From Gari tellinella (taxonomy: Eukaryota > Mollusca > Bivalvia > Cardiida > Psammobiidae), in assembly GCA_922989275.2 (NCBI GenBank), contig OV277874.1, positions 15,922,154 through 15,986,153 of the forward strand: DNA of 64,000 bases, read 5' to 3'. The position numbers and the translations under genes are program-made. This document shows, in pieces, positions 10,801 to 22,500 of the stretch (position 1 is the stretch's first letter; each line of letters starts with the position of its first letter). A model generated the notes under the pieces. That model saw only the letters and a list, made by a program, of their open reading frames with translations. It did not search any database and was not told the DNA's origin.

Positions 10801-11306
10801 GTACTCGGTATTCGGTACTCGATATTCCACACAAAAGGTGCGACACAACAAGCATAAATAGCATAACAAATGCAGTAAAACCTATCTAGTACGACCACTA
10901 AAATAACTGCAAATACATTGTACAACAGACTGGTGGCAGCTGAAAACAAAGTGTAAGTAAAAATGAAAGCTCCTAAATGTTTAAGCAGGCAGCTGCCTTA
11001 GACACGATATAATTACTTTAAGGTTTCATTGTATAAATGCTATAAGCAGGTAAAACAAAACTGAAAAATATGTCATGGGGAATCGCTACGTATCCTATCA
11101 GGTCACAGGGCACATGATCTCATTTATCGACTTATTAGCCAATCAACATTTAGGAATTTACTAAAAAAGTCAAAGTTGTGTTTCCTTATTTTGTGTTTGC
11201 ACACTATTGCAACAGTTACATGTATGTTTTAACAAAATTCTGTCAAAATGCAAACAGTTTGGATCCAGATAGACAAATAGTAACTCGGTATCCCATAAGG
11301 CTAAAA

Positions 11307-11825
11307 ATAATATGACACTTTGTTGATATGTTATAAATGTAAAACGATATAACACTTTTTTGATATGTTATAAATGTAAAACAATATAACACTTTGTTGA
11401 TATGTTAAAAATGTAAAACGATATGACACTTTGTTGATATGATGTAAATGATATAACACTTTGTTGATATGTTCTAAATGTAAAACCATATAACACTTTG
11501 TTGATATGTTATAAATGTAAAATGATATAACACTTTTTCGATATGTTATAAATGATATAACATTTTGTTGATATGTTTTAAATGTAAAACGATATAACAT
11601 TTTGTTGATATGTTATAAATGTAAAACGATATAACACTTTGTTGATATGTTATAAATTTAAAACGATGTAACACTTTCTTGATATGTTATGAATGTAAAA
11701 TTATATAACACTTTCTTGATATGTTATAAATGTAAAACGATATGACACTTTGTTGATATGTTATAAATGTAAAACGATATGACACTTTGTTGATATGTTA
11801 TAAATGTAAAACGATATAACACGTC
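11307..11825 (+). repeat. 37-bp tandem satellite in intron 2
   Basis: About 14 units of a 37-bp AT-rich repeat containing GATATAACACTTTGTTGATA and TGTTATAAATGTAAAAC, with a few shortened units. The homologous array in copy 2 is about twice as long. Confidence 0.92.
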
Positions 11826-11954
11826 ATTGATAAGAAATAAATGCAGATACTTGCACATCTTCCGAGAATAGTTTTAGACCAGATATGTTACAGAAATCAT
11901 CAACAACGCATGACAAAGGTAAATGATGCAATTCTTACTTTTTTCCCCGCCTAG

Positions 11955-12211
11955 CATGTGATTCCTACGGCTCCACATTCACCAGGCATCCTGGATACTA
12001 CATTTATGACTTCAATGACGACGTTGATTATAGCCTCACAGAAGAAGAGTGCATACAGGCTTGTTTAGAGGCGACAGAATTTGAATGTCGGACCGTCGAT
12101 TGGACAACCTACGATGGATTTTGCACGCTTTCCACTAATACAGCACTTACAGCCCCTGACAGTTACGAGGAAAGCTTAACTGAAATTCACTACCAGAGAA
12201 ATTGTCAGTGA
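11955..12211 (+). CDS. Exon 3, copy 1: C-terminal PAN/Apple-like domain
   Basis: Acceptor CCCCGCCTAG ends at 11954. One base from exon 2 completes the first codon, and the frame runs to TGA at 12209-12211. The 85-residue tail holds six cysteines in PAN order: CDSYGSTF, LTEEECIQACLEAT, FECRTVDW, GFC, YQRNC. The pattern ECxxxC followed by FxCR is characteristic of PAN/Apple modules. The copy 2 exon keeps every cysteine but differs at about 25 residues plus one single-residue gap, mostly in the loops. Confidence 0.8.
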
Positions 12212-12295
12212 CCTTGGCATCAAACAGCTGTCTTGACTGTAGCAATGCTGTTTCTATTAGCAGGAAAATGTCTGTAAAACAGACTGGATATCTAT

Positions 12296-12301
12296 AATAA
12301 A
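12296..12301 (+). promoter_or_regulatory. Polyadenylation signal AATAAA, copy 1
   Basis: Canonical AATAAA 85 bp after the stop codon of the PAN-EGF-PAN gene. The aligned position in copy 2 (about 48920-48930) reads ATATATATATTTAAAG and lacks the hexamer. Confidence 0.6.
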
Positions 12302-12324
12302 ATATATGAGCCGTCTTATAACAA

Positions 12325-12560
12325 CACATGCCTTATGGCATTGCAACATTGTACATACCAAACACCGTTGTCATCCCAGACTCTGTATCTGAGTTTGGTC
12401 AACGGAGGCAACTGCCGGATAATTATAGAGCCACATAAAATGCTTTAGATGAATGTGGGTGTCAAACAGTGTAGATCAAGACCTTGATATACACTGTTTA
12501 AAATGCAATAAGTCATGTGTTTCCATGGCACTGCTCATATAATTATATATAACACAGATG
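12325..12560. mobile_element. MITE family K, diverged
   Basis: Inverted ends ACACATGCCTTATGGCATTG and CAATAAGTCATGTGT, with an internal hairpin CAAACAGTGTAGATCAAG and near complement. A better copy is at 13136-13365. Confidence 0.55.
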
Positions 12561-12611
12561 GAAAAATATAGTTACTTGAAAGTTCTTTTTGCATATCCAT
12601 TCAAATCTATT

Positions 12612-12672
12612 ATCATGGCAGTTTCGGTCCTCCGTCGGAAAACATTTCGGAGGACCGAAACTGCCATGGTAA
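12612..12672. repeat. Short inverted repeat
   Basis: Arms ATCATGGCAGTTTCGGTCCT and AGGACCGAAACTGCCATGGT around a short loop. The related site in copy 2 (49660-49715) has lost most of the left arm. Confidence 0.7.
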
Positions 12673-13135
12673 ATAAACCTTATTGGATATGCGAATAGAA
12701 CATTCAAATAATTGATACATTGCTGTTTTGTTTAATGTCTTTCGTGAAACAAAAATAGGATCGCGAGTGTCTGAATTTGTGGGCGAAAACAAGTCTTGAA
12801 AGACATCATCCGGCCATGTGATCTGAATGCGATATGTATGCTGAAGCAATATGTTGCACTGTATATAACAAATCTATGTCTGATCGTTATGCCCTCACTC
12901 CGATCTATGATCAGGGATATATTATTTGTGCACTGTCTGACTGTTTATTTGTCTTTTTTTGTTTGTTTGCCCGCAACATTCACATTTGCAATAACGTTAA
13001 GAGGTATATGAATATGCAGGTTTTAAACATGTTGGTCACTTAGCGTTTGCAATAACGTTAGAACTTTTACCAATTACACAATCAATACATAGCGTACGTG
13101 TTGCCTGCATACAAATGTATATGGATATGGGCCAT

Positions 13136-13365
13136 ACCATGACAAAACCTGCCTTATTGCCTTGCACATTGTACAGACCAAGCACCGTAGTCACCCAGGC
13201 TCTGTATCTGAGTTTGGTCTACACTTCCAAAAACCGTATATAATACAGCTACATTAAATGCGGTAGATGTATGTGTTTGGTCAAACAGTGTAGATCCATA
13301 CCAGTCGACTGGACTTGATCTACACTGTTTGCAATGCAATAAGGCAGGTTTGTCATGGCACGGCG
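13136..13365. mobile_element. MITE family K
   Basis: Inverted ends CATGACAAAACCTGCCTTAT and AAGGCAGGTTTGTCATG, with an inner hairpin CAAACAGTGTAGATCC and complement. Also at 50372-50600 in copy 2. Confidence 0.7.
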
Positions 13366-13699
13366 CATATATAGGTTTTTGACAAGTCGGGTCAAAGGTA
13401 AATGTCACAGAGGTAAAAAAAAAAAAAGCCAAATAGTTAATACGGCAATAATTCTTGACCCTCAGGCGATAGGGACTTCACATTTGGTATACATATTGCT
13501 CCCATAAAGAGGAATTCGAATATATATTGTAGGCATGTCTATCTTAAAGTCAATGTCACATAGTCAAATATTTAAAATGACAATACCATTTGAACCTCAA
13601 GTGAAAATGAATTCACGTGTAGTAAATGTATTGCTCTAATTAAGAGAAATATATATATACATCGTACACTGTTTGGTTCAAACAAACGTACTCTTTACA
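13366..13699. other. Non-coding, shared by both copies
   Basis: Matches about 50600-50935 in copy 2, with phrases such as GACAAGTCGGGTCAAAGG. No gene is visible. Confidence 0.45.
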
Positions 13700-14265
13700 A
13701 TTACACTTTGTGAATAACGAGCATAGTCGTCGCAAGAATTGATTGATTTGGGTTTTACGGCACTGCGACACAATTCTGGCCTTAAAGTATGTAATGAATG
13801 CATGAGTTACATTTTTGTGGTGTCTATCCTGGGGCCCGTTACATAAAACTTCGTACGACAAACGCTGTCGTAAGTCAGATTATAAAAGTCTCAATTATTA
13901 TATATTTCTCCATTTAATCCTGTCTTGTTACATCTTGTTGGAATCGTCATGAAAAGACGATTCCAAAGGGATGTCACAAGACAGGATTAGATAGACAAAT
14001 CAGAAATTAAATGTATTTTAAAGTTTTGACTTACGATCGTTTTTGTCGTACGAAGTTTTATGAAACGGGCCCAGGGTGGTGGGTGTATTCTATCATCCTC
14101 CCATCCTACTCTGGGTGTTGCTAGGGTTACATGTCAAATCTTACATGTTTATTCATAATAATAAATCATTTGTCACCTGTCATGCTACGCTTATAAATTA
14201 TTAAGTCTGTAGTAACATTGACAATATATAGAATGTCTGAATTTTGTTAGACAGTGATATACAGC
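13700..14265. repeat. Dispersed repeat, first local copy, interrupted by MITE L
   Basis: GAATAACGAGCATAGTCGTC, TTTTACGGCACTGCGACACA and GGGTGTTGCTAGGG recur in order at 14630-15060. Here the hAT-like MITE of the second copy is absent, giving a natural empty site (single GTTGCTAGG). Confidence 0.7.
13831..14073. mobile_element. MITE family L
   Basis: Long inverted ends GGGGCCCGTTACATAAAACT and TTTTATGAAACGGGCCCAGG, a second inner inverted stretch (CTTCGTACGACAAA), and a central hairpin GGAATCGTCATGAAAAGACG. Present at the same place in copy 2 (51076-51317), so it predates the duplication. Confidence 0.8.
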
Positions 14266-14269
14266 GGAA

Positions 14270-14605
14270 CCCCTCAAAACCGGACATGCGTGAGGACAAC
14301 ATAACTTTCCAGTTTAGAGGAGTTACCAGTTAAGAGGGTTTTAAACCATTACCCCATAGCTTGTATCAAGTATGGAAGATAACTGACCACTTTAATCCAA
14401 AGCGTTTTAAGCTATCATCTACTAGAATATAGATTTTTTTTCTGATGATACATATTCATGAATGTATTTTCGTCAGTATGGGAATAAATCTAAGGCGTAT
14501 AAAAGCGTATTTATGATATAATGGGTTCAAATAAAGACAGATTGGAAACGGGACCAAAGTTGTTGTCCGGTTTAGAGAGAATTCCGGTATTAAGGGGTTC
14601 AAGTT
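14270..14605. mobile_element. Composite MITE H/B
   Basis: H ends CAGCGGAACCCCTCAAAACC and ATTAAGGGGTTCAAG enclose a B remnant (CCATTACCCCATAGC to ATGATATAATGGG). The B hairpin has been reduced to a stub (AAGCGTTTTAAGC). The same reduced form is at 51489-51843, so the deletion is older than the duplication. Confidence 0.65.
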
Positions 14606-14629
14606 TTGAGAGATTCCAACGTACACTTT

Positions 14630-15060
14630 GTAAGTAATGAGCATAGTCGCCGCTAGAGTTGATTGATTTGGGTTTACGGCACTGCGACACAATACTTGCC
14701 ATAAAGTATGTAATGTAATGAATGCATGAGTCAGTTTTTGTGGAGTCTTACCACTGTGCCATCTAGGGTGGTGTGTGTATTCTGTCCTCCTCCCATCCTA
14801 ATCGGGGTGTTGCTAGGCAGCGCTCTAGATAAAAGGGAGTAAACTGAACAAATTTGACATTTTCTCATTTGTATCAGCACCAATCCTATGGTGTTACTAC
14901 TTATAAGAATCGTCTCTTCGAGACCATTCTAATGAGTCGTGACACCATAGGGTTTAAAGCAGTAATAAATATTTTATTTTGGAAATACTCCCCTTATCTG
15001 GAGCCATGGTTGCTAGGGTTGAATGTCCAATCTTACATGTATAATCATAATATTATGTAA
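14630..15060. repeat. Dispersed repeat, second local copy, carrying a hAT-like MITE
   Basis: Collinear with 13700-14170 but lacking MITE L and carrying the C element at 14818-15008. Confidence 0.65.
14818..15008. mobile_element. hAT-like MITE, family C, with visible target duplication
   Basis: Ends CAGCGCTCTAGATAAAAG and CTTATCTGGAGCCATG are flanked on both sides by GTTGCTAGG, an 8-9 bp direct repeat as expected for hAT elements. The paralogous stretch at 14115-14125 has a single GTTGCTAGG. Shared with copy 2 (52040-52203). Confidence 0.8.
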
Positions 15061-15599
15061 TTATGTTTATAGTTTGAATGCTTTTGTTTACTTATAATTC
15101 AAATGTTTTAAATATGTGTTGTTCTATATTTAGAAAAAATACAAGTCCTTAGAATTTTCTAGAAGATCATGGAACCGTAGAGCATATAAACGAATACTAT
15201 GGAAATATGTAGATTGTTCTAGAAGTTTATATTCACTGGTTATCAAGTTGAGTCACATGATCTTATTGTGTTGACGAAAATCCCCTGAAAGCCTATATTT
15301 AGTAAGTTTATGGTAAACAACTTCAAGAAATGCTATGACTGTTCAATACCTTTCCAGAATTGTCACAGTGTGTGTATATATAAAAGCACTCAACAAAATT
15401 TCTAGTAGGTCACCTACGTTAGTCGGGAATTTTCAGCAACAAGTAATAACTCTTTCCTGATTCTAATTGTATTTGATTGCAACATGTTCAAATAATGCAT
15501 GTACGAGAGCACAAACAGTAATTATCATTTTATGATGAACATAGTGAAAATTTTCGAAAAAAGAAAAAATACAAACATTTTCTGCAATCCAATATATGC

Positions 15600-16560
15600 T
15601 AGTAGCGTGTATGTCCCCCCAAAACACCAATAATGACACGACAATGTTGTCTCATTGAAGCAAAATATCTCTGCAGGTATAGACCGGTGTTATTGACTTG
15701 GCAGGGCGGATCTAACCTTTGGCAAAGATAAACTAATTTACTTTTGATTATAGGGATGCTAGGTAAAGTTCCGAATCATATCATTATTGTCCGATACTTT
15801 CAACATGGAGAAACACAATTTAAACGTGCATCCATATCCACGTCAAAAATGTATGTACAGTGCTTCCTCTCTACAACACCCACTGGGAGACAACGGGTGC
15901 GTTTGTTGTTCGGAGGGAGTTGTTAAAGGGAGAGAAAATAAGACTTTGTTTACAATTACAAACAGCTTGAATCCAGATCAGACGCCGCGTAACGCGGCGT
16001 CTGATCTGGATTCAAGCTGTTTGTTATTCTTCATTATATTCCTTCTGTCAAAAATTCCAGTAATACCAGTAACGAACGGCAGACGAAAACGGTAAATTCC
16101 GAAAATAAAAGAGCGTGTTGCCGCCCAAAAGTTGAAATGCAATGGTCCGCATCGAAACTCCGCCCTGCCAAGTCAATAAAACTGACCTATAACGCTGTGG
16201 TATGTTGTTCCTATCCTGCATGACGTCATGCTCTAATTTTTGTAAGTTATGTTGTTGTGGTAGTGCAAGTATATGCGTTTCAGTAAGTACCACACATGTT
16301 CTATCGTTTTACATCTGGACTCTTCGACGGAATTGTAATCAGACCAATGATGTTTGCCCTGAATAATTCCAGTGTTGCCCTTGCAACATGACATGGAGCG
16401 TTGTCCTGCATTATCTGGTTAATGAATAATTGGTGTCTGTTATAAACTATTGTAATGAAATATTTACTTCTTTCAAATGCGTCCCAGCTTCCAACTTTCC
16501 GACAGCAACAGCACGCTCTTGTAATGTCAAATGGCCATTTTATGTGTTCTTTTTAGCAGC
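15600..16560 (-). pseudogene. Tc1/mariner transposase fragments
   Basis: On the minus strand an N-terminal helix-turn-helix start reads LTLQERAVAVGKLEAGTH (about 16540-16475). Then come MQDNAPCHVARATLELF (about 16425-16375), containing the second catalytic Asp, and PSKSPDVKR (about 16335-16308), containing the third. Further on are LPQQHNLQKLEHDVMQ, and beyond an inserted element MRQHCRVIIGVLGGHTRY ending in a stop at about 15605. The family protein is about 340 residues. Here most of the DNA-binding half and the first catalytic Asp region are deleted and several stops occur. It cannot encode active transposase. Confidence 0.8.
15680..16189. mobile_element. TA-flanked TIR element inside the Tc1-like transposon (copy 1 only)
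   Basis: Inverted ends of about 30 bp (TTATTGACTTGGCAGGGCGG and TCCGCCCTGCCAAGTCAATA) with TA at both edges. The copy 2 site reads GCAGGTAACGCTG with a single TA (56363-56375), so the empty site is directly visible. Inside, 15857-16025 is the left half of a family D element with the perfect hairpin TCCAGATCAGACGCCGCG. Confidence 0.85.
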
Positions 16561-16802
16561 ATATATCTACAGACTTTTGTCGTATGAAAGAAACATGTGT
16601 TTGACAACGTGCCTTTTATGCACGTGCAAATCATGCATTACATGCAAAATCTGCAACGTTTAAGTTGTACGGGCATCAGAACATCGGTTTTAACTATATA
16701 TACATTGCTAGTGATTCCCATGTGAAACCTCAACGTGATACGTGTTAAATTTTAAGAATTATTAGCAAAAGTAAAGTGACCAATAAGAAATTTTGTTGAG
16801 TG

Positions 16803-17456
16803 TATATACTGTATATATAGAACTTAAAATTTACTGCTTCATCTTTGATCTTTTGACAGTCATCAGTGCACTAGATGCATACTTGTGAATAGTTTGAATA
16901 CTGATATAATCTTTGGATTGAAATTAAAAGTGCAGTGTTTTGTTTTTCGAAAAGGACAGGAATTTGGATAGTTTTAGGACTTTAAGTAACAAGTATTTAC
17001 GTGTTTCTTCAACTTGTAATTTTTATTTAATAAAGTTTGTAAAGTTTGTTGTTGGTTTTGTGTTTCTGTTGTGCCTGGGTTGTAACAACAATAATCAATC
17101 AGTTGTTACCTGTCACGCTACGCTTATAAATTGTTAAGTGTTTAATAACATTGAGAATTTATATATTTCCGAAATTCCTGTATTTTGACAGTGATTTATT
17201 TACTAATGTGTGCTATAGTTCAGTGACACGGTCATTTTTCTATACGTAATAACGTTTTCACTTCCGTGACGTCATATCCTTTAAAACAATTATTGTTACC
17301 AAAATAATTATTTTATTTATCAATTTTAAATTTTAGGTAGTTTGACCGAAGAAATATTGAAATAAGGTTTTAAACAGTTTACATCCTGTTCAGAAGGCGC
17401 ATGGCGCGGCGTGTGCTCAGAATCCGAGCTGTTCGAGATAACCATTGTACCCGATG
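16803..17456. other. Non-coding, shared by both copies
   Basis: Corresponds to 57323-57958. A 65-codon open frame (16940-17137) is open in both copies, but its few differences are mostly replacements and it has no recognisable domain, so it is not called a gene. Part of it (17100-17200) resembles the dispersed repeat end at 14150-14265. Confidence 0.5.
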
Positions 17457-17459
17457 TTA

Positions 17460-18124
17460 TGCCCCGGTCACACAGACGGTCGGGCTTAAAGCGGTACCCA
17501 ATCGGTCGAATTATTTGTCATAAGTGATTTAATTTCAGACTTTCTGTGTGACCGGGTATCGGTGATAAATAATTGTTCAATCGGTGAAACGTCATCCCGC
17601 CTCCGATTGGCCACCGATTGGCAACTCATGAACTCCTTTGGGCCACCGATTAAAAGAGCCCAACAACATATCAATAATCGACGAATACCGATAAAATACC
17701 GATGAAATGCTGGCGGCAACCGATTGATCACCAACTGATCACCGATTGAACTGCCATTAACAACCGATGAAAACCGACGAGATCCTGCGTTTTAATTCTC
17801 ATCTTTTTTCATCGGTGGTAAGTATCAGTTCATCGGTGCTTTATCGGTGGTTTATCGGTTACTCGTCGGTGATATCGGTAGTAGACAGGTTGTCAATCGG
17901 TTATTTGTAAAATATTTTCACCGATCGAGAATTTTAAGCACGTTTAAAAATCCCAATCGGTGATTTTTCGCCGACGAAACTCATCTTTACCCAATAGCGA
18001 TTGATAGGTGGAAAACAGGTGGCCAATAGGTGATGTCGGTAGTAAATAGCTTGTCATCGGTCCCCTCCCTAGTTTGGCGAAAAAACCAACCGATCTATCA
18101 CCGATGGCTCTGTGTGACCGGGTG
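17460..18124. mobile_element. TTA-flanked TIR element M1 with iterated ATCGGT/ACCGAT interior
   Basis: Ends GCCCCGGTCACACAGA and TCTGTGTGACCGGGT are inverted, with TTA at both edges (17457-17459 and 18125-18127). The copy 2 site (about 57963-57968) is empty with a single TTA. The interior contains many copies of ATCGGT or its complement, in both orientations. A 3-bp TTA/TAA duplication suggests the PIF/Harbinger type; no transposase is present. Confidence 0.82.
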
Positions 18125-18141
18125 TTAGCTAGTGCTGGGTC

Positions 18142-18246
18142 CAAGGTTATAAAGAGTTTAGGTTGAGTCTGACTTTGTTCTCAAGTATTTGACTGGTCAG
18201 ATTCTTGAGAACAACTTCAGACTCAACTCAAAAGCTTTCTAACCTT
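18142..18246. repeat. Palindromic element, about 105 bp
   Basis: AAGGTTATAAAGAGTTTAGG and the inverted TTTCTAACCTT, with inner GAGTCTGACTTTGTTCTCAA and its complement. The copy 2 counterpart at 57985-58086 is slightly better paired. Confidence 0.7.
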
Positions 18247-18254
18247 GTTCCTGA

Positions 18255-18715
18255 CAATGATGTACAATGCCCCCTCCCTGCATATACCCTCCCAACAACG
18301 ACTCCCTCCTTACATCGATCATTGCCGCTGTTCCCTAAGCAAAACATGTACAGTGCTCCCTCTCGACAACTGCCCTCCAAACAACGACTCCCTCCTTATA
18401 ACGACCCTTGCCGCAGTTCCCTTAACAGGACAAGTATGCCTTACGCTTTTACTGCTGCGATATCGCCTGCTTAAAATCGTCGTCTGCTTTTCTCAAAGTT
18501 ACATATTAGTGGACATATGAACAGAAGTAATATAATGACGAGTGACAAACAGCTTGAATCCCGATCAGACGCCTCCTAATGCGGCATCTGATCTTGATTC
18601 AAGCTGTTTGCAAATGTAAGCCAAGTTTCAATTTTCCATCCCTATAAGATCTCTTTCCGAACAACACACGCAATCTGTGTTTCCCATTAGGTGTCGTTGT
18701 AGAGAGAGAGTACTG
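18255..18715. mobile_element. Family D MITE with about two 86-bp internal units
   Basis: Ends CAGTGCTCCCTCTCGACAAC (18351) and TGTCGTTGTAGAGAGAGAGT (18695), with TA flanks; pogo/Tigger-like. The hairpin AGCTTGAATCCCGATCAGAC with complement is at 18550-18612. Preceding it are about two units of the 86-bp repeat that is massively expanded at the same place in copy 2. Confidence 0.75.
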
Positions 18716-18829
18716 TACATAAAAATTATGATAATTATTGTATGACTGACATTAGCCATTATCCTGCCAAACTATCGTCGGCTCAAAATATTTCGTCCGC
18801 GAAAAAAGTAAACTTGAAAAAATATTAAT

Positions 18830-18970
18830 GAGTGGCAAACAATTTGGATCCAGATCAGACGCCGAGTTACTCGGCGTCTGAACTGGATCCAAACTGTTTG
18901 CAATGGAAATAATAGATTAAGCGTTAACGCGTTTATTGGGAAAGAATAACGTGTTCTCGACTGTAATCAT
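18830..18970. mobile_element. Family A MITE, right half with hairpin (copy 1 only)
   Basis: GTGGCAAACAATTTGGATCC, hairpin GATCAGACGCCGAGTTACTC with complement, then GCGTTTATTGGGAAAGAATA. A second partial hairpin half lies at 19078-19120. Confidence 0.6.
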
Positions 18971-19323
18971 GTTTATAATTTGATTGCTTTTTCTTCTTAT
19001 AATCTTAATGCTTTAAAAAATTGTTATTTTGTCTTTAGAAACATTAGAAATTCTTGAATTTTTCTAGAAGATCATGCAAACAATTTGGATCCAGATCAGT
19101 CGCCGCGCTAACACGATAAAGGTACACACTCAACCTATAAACATTAATATAGATGAGCTTAACGCTTATAGATGATGAATATAGACAGAGTGTCGGAAAG
19201 TCATGTTCTTGACAGTAAAATGTAAATGTTTATAATTTATTCTTCGACTGAGTGACAATTTGTCTATCTGGACTCGGGGAACATTACCCCATAGATCGCT
19301 TGTTTGACGCATAACTTTCCACA
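18971..19323. other. Non-coding end of duplication copy 1
   Basis: Matches 61540-61585, 61990-62085 and 62812-62925 in copy 2 across two insertions there. No gene is seen. Confidence 0.5.
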
Positions 19324-19584
19324 TTAAACAGAACAGAACAGAACCTTATTTTATTCAGACTTGTACATAAGTACATCATCTTAAAACATAAGTAACAATA
19401 CCACATATTATGTCATATTCAATTAAATGCAAGTAATTACTGTTTGTAATTACTGTTTTAATAGTCAATATTAGTTAAAAGTCACTAAATACGCAATGCG
19501 TACACTATATTCTATATCAGTATTATGATAATTTTAAGACAATCTTAAAAGGAAGATTTAAATGTCATATGACATAGAGATCCG

Positions 19585-22500
19585 TTATATAAAGGCAAAC
19601 TTCAAGTATTTTGCCAGATTACACAATGCATCTCTATCATCAGTTTGAAGAAGTTCTAGGAATTTAGCCATATTTAGTCTCTCATAATAGTAAATATTCA
19701 AATATTTCTTTCGTAGCTCTAAATAACATGGGCATTTTAAAATAAAGTGGTGTTCATCTTCAATATCATTATTACACAATATATACAATATCTTTCAGCT
19801 CGTTGAATTCAATTCCTTCCACACCGCCCAGATTGAATGTGTAGAGCATGTGCTGACAATCTAATTTTTGTAATAAAATGTCTCAAACCGTATGACAAAT
19901 TATCTAAGAAGCTTTCAATATTGTTATACAAATTTAAAACGTTGCTGTTAGCTTTATCTGCATGCCAGCGTTGATAAAATATATCAATTACACGCTTTTT
20001 AATTTTAACAATAAAAGATTTATCATCTATAGAAGCTTGTTGTTGCCATACGTATTCAAACCCTTTTTGACACAGCATTGTTTTAATATTTGACAATCAG
20101 CATTTACGTCCTGCAATACATTCTTCATAACAAAGCTTATATACAGTCTTCAATATAACATTATCAGTTTTTAATAGTTTAACCCAGTATTTGAGAATAC
20201 TCACATATCTTTGTATATATAAAGGATACCTATCCAAATCCCAATCTACACCAACTGTAACAGTACTTGTTCTAACATTCAAAATAGATTTACAAAACTT
20301 CAGATGAATTCTTTCAATTTCTTTTGACTTACTGTACCCCCAAATTTCAGAAGAATATCCTAGAATTTTTTACCCTACAAATGAGTCAAATAATTGACAT
20401 ATAATTTTTGGTTTTAATTTAAGTTTTTTACAATTCATTATTAACATATTCAAAGCCATAAGGGATTTGCCTATCAGCTGTTCTTGGTTGTGACCCAGTA
20501 TACTTAAAAATCGTTCCCAGGTAGTTGAAATCACAATCATTATATGTAAATACTTCGTGATCTAATATTCTTCCCCTTTTTCTAAACACCATCACTTTAG
20601 TTTTAGTGAGGTTCACCTCTAAGCTCCATTTTTTACAATACGTACTCAATGGATTGAGACTGTTTTGTAAGTTTTCAGGTGAATCCCCAAGAATTACCAT
20701 ATCATCTGCAAATAACAAAAGTATTAATACAATATCGTATAATTTCAGTCCAGAATTTACATTTCTTGTAAATCAATTTCTAAATATTCCAAGTAAAGGG
20801 AGAACATTACCGGCGAGAGTATTTCCCCTTGTTTCAAGCCTATGTCAAATTAGAAAAACTCTGAATAAAAACCACATGCCTTCACACATGATTTCACTCT
20901 ACTATACATGTTCCTGATAACCCTCAACATGTTTCTGTCTATCCATGCCTGGTATAATTTTAACCACAAACCCTTACGAGTAAATGCTGTCAAACGCCTT
21001 TTTAAAATCTACAAATGCGCAATACAGCCCTTTATTATCACTAACAAATTTCGTAACTAAAGAATGTAAAATAAATAAAGTATCTACTGTCGATTTCCCC
21101 TTCTGAAAGCCAAACTGTGCATCCGAGATAATGTTATTGTTTTTACAAAAGCATGCTATTCTTTTATTCAATATAGTCGTGAAAAGCTTAGAGAAACAAC
21201 TGACTAATGTGATACCCCTATAGTATTGTACATTTCTTTTGTCACCCTTTTAGTATAACGGTATAATAATAACTTCTGTCCATTTAACCGGAAATACTCT
21301 ACTGTCTCAAATTGCACTGAACAGTTCACACATTTGTAAACTTAATATATCTACGCTGTTTAAAAATATTCGTTTAGCAAAAAATCGTTTCCGCTCGACT
21401 TTCCATGTTTTAGGCGTTTGGCCGCAAACAAAATTTCCTCTACCGTGATTTTTTTTATTCAGCTCTGTACACGATTTGTCAATATTATCAAAAGTATGCT
21501 GAGTTGCAAACCGCTCTGACTCCTCGTTTTGGTGAACAATACCATTGCTTAACTGTGAAAAAATATTGGTAAAATTCTTCTTATGTAATATTCTTGTCTA
21601 CGCTTTCCCTCTTTCTTTAAAATATCGCTCTTTTGGTTTGGTAAATCGCAGATTTTCAATTTCCTGTAGCTTTTGTATTTCTTACTGTTTTCGTTTCGTT
21701 TTAATAAATAACTTATACTCTTTCTTTCTTAAACAAAGGAATTGCCTATTTTCATCAGATTTTAATATATTAAAATTATAAAGAGCTTGTTGATAGATAT
21801 GCTTCTTTTCCCTACATTCCCTGTCAAATCAATCCTTATTGCGCATACATGAACTGTCAATAAAACGAGGTTTACCTCCCTTACAGAGCTGTCTACAAAA
21901 CAGAGGGTCAGCCACTCGACGAATTAAATCTGTAAAACTATTAACAGCCTCATTTATGGACATACTTTCAGCAGCATATAAAGTATCTGCAACACAACTA
22001 AAGCTAGGTAGAGTTGCAATTATTCCACTTCAAATTTTTCTCGTAACTCATCATTCCAATTTATCCTTACCCAATCCTCAGTTTTACTCTCATATACAAC
22101 ATTACACTTTAAACAAAAAGATATAGTTGCATGATCGCTCCATTCATTGAATACATGTATTTTAAAATCACTGATACGCGGGAAACAACACTCTGTAGTA
22201 AGTAAATAATCAATAACCCATGCCCCAGTTGATGAAACATATGTATACGAACCACAATTAATGTCACTGCGAATACGCCCGTTAACTATGCGAATTCCCA
22301 TATAGACTTACAAAGATCAAGCAGTTTAATACCAAATTAATTACATGTTTTATCAAGTGAGGCCCTCGAGAGGGGTGTGTCAGGCAAATAATCACAATCG
22401 TCTATCTGCTCATTGAAACTGTCAAAAACTATAAAATCGTCTCTCTGGCCAACTCTGCTATTTAAATCACAAATAATATAAACAGATTCAAGATTTTCAA

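Larger units (their letters stand above)
8279..12301 (+). other. Gene locus, copy 1: secreted PAN-EGF-PAN protein
   Basis: Three exons (8279-8580, 9823-9961, 11955-12211) joined by GT-AG introns of 1242 and 1993 bp, with AATAAA at 12296. Domain order in the product is signal peptide end, PAN/Apple-like, EGF-like, PAN/Apple-like, about 230 residues. Such cysteine-rich extracellular modules usually mediate protein or carbohydrate binding; the ligand cannot be read from sequence. Exon 1 opens one base into a codon or less than a full codon after the acceptor, so a short upstream exon supplying the start codon is likely but not located. The alternative is a start at Met 8311, which leaves a very short signal sequence. 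No known gene name is recognised. Confidence 0.7.
15387..16802 (-). mobile_element. Tc1-like DNA transposon, internally deleted, copy 1
   Basis: Inverted ends CACTCAACAAAATTTCTAGT and AAGAAATTTTGTTGAGTG lie next to TA-rich flanks. The minus strand carries transposase pieces (see 15600-16560). A separate 510-bp TIR element is inserted at 15680-16189. The homologous element in copy 2 is 52581-56940. Confidence 0.78.
4175..19323 (+). repeat. Segmental duplication, copy 1
   Basis: Collinear with 36.63-62.92 kb. Anchors include CTGACATGATATTGTCGAA (4211 and 36689), all three exons of the PAN-EGF-PAN gene, the 37-bp satellite, the Tc1-like element, and GACTGAGTGACAATTTGTC (19248 and 62820). Differences are mostly insertions in one copy or the other, listed separately. 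About 2.4 kb (5292-7660) is absent from copy 2. Confidence 0.85.

Noticed and set aside
11307..11825. CRISPR-like array or coding repeat from the 37-bp units
   Set aside because: No spacers; AT-rich intronic satellite. Open frames such as 11331-11600 minus are by-products of the period.
16940..17137. 65-codon frame open in both duplication copies (also 57448-57645)
   Set aside because: No start context, no domain, and substitutions are mostly replacements; lies in shared non-coding sequence.
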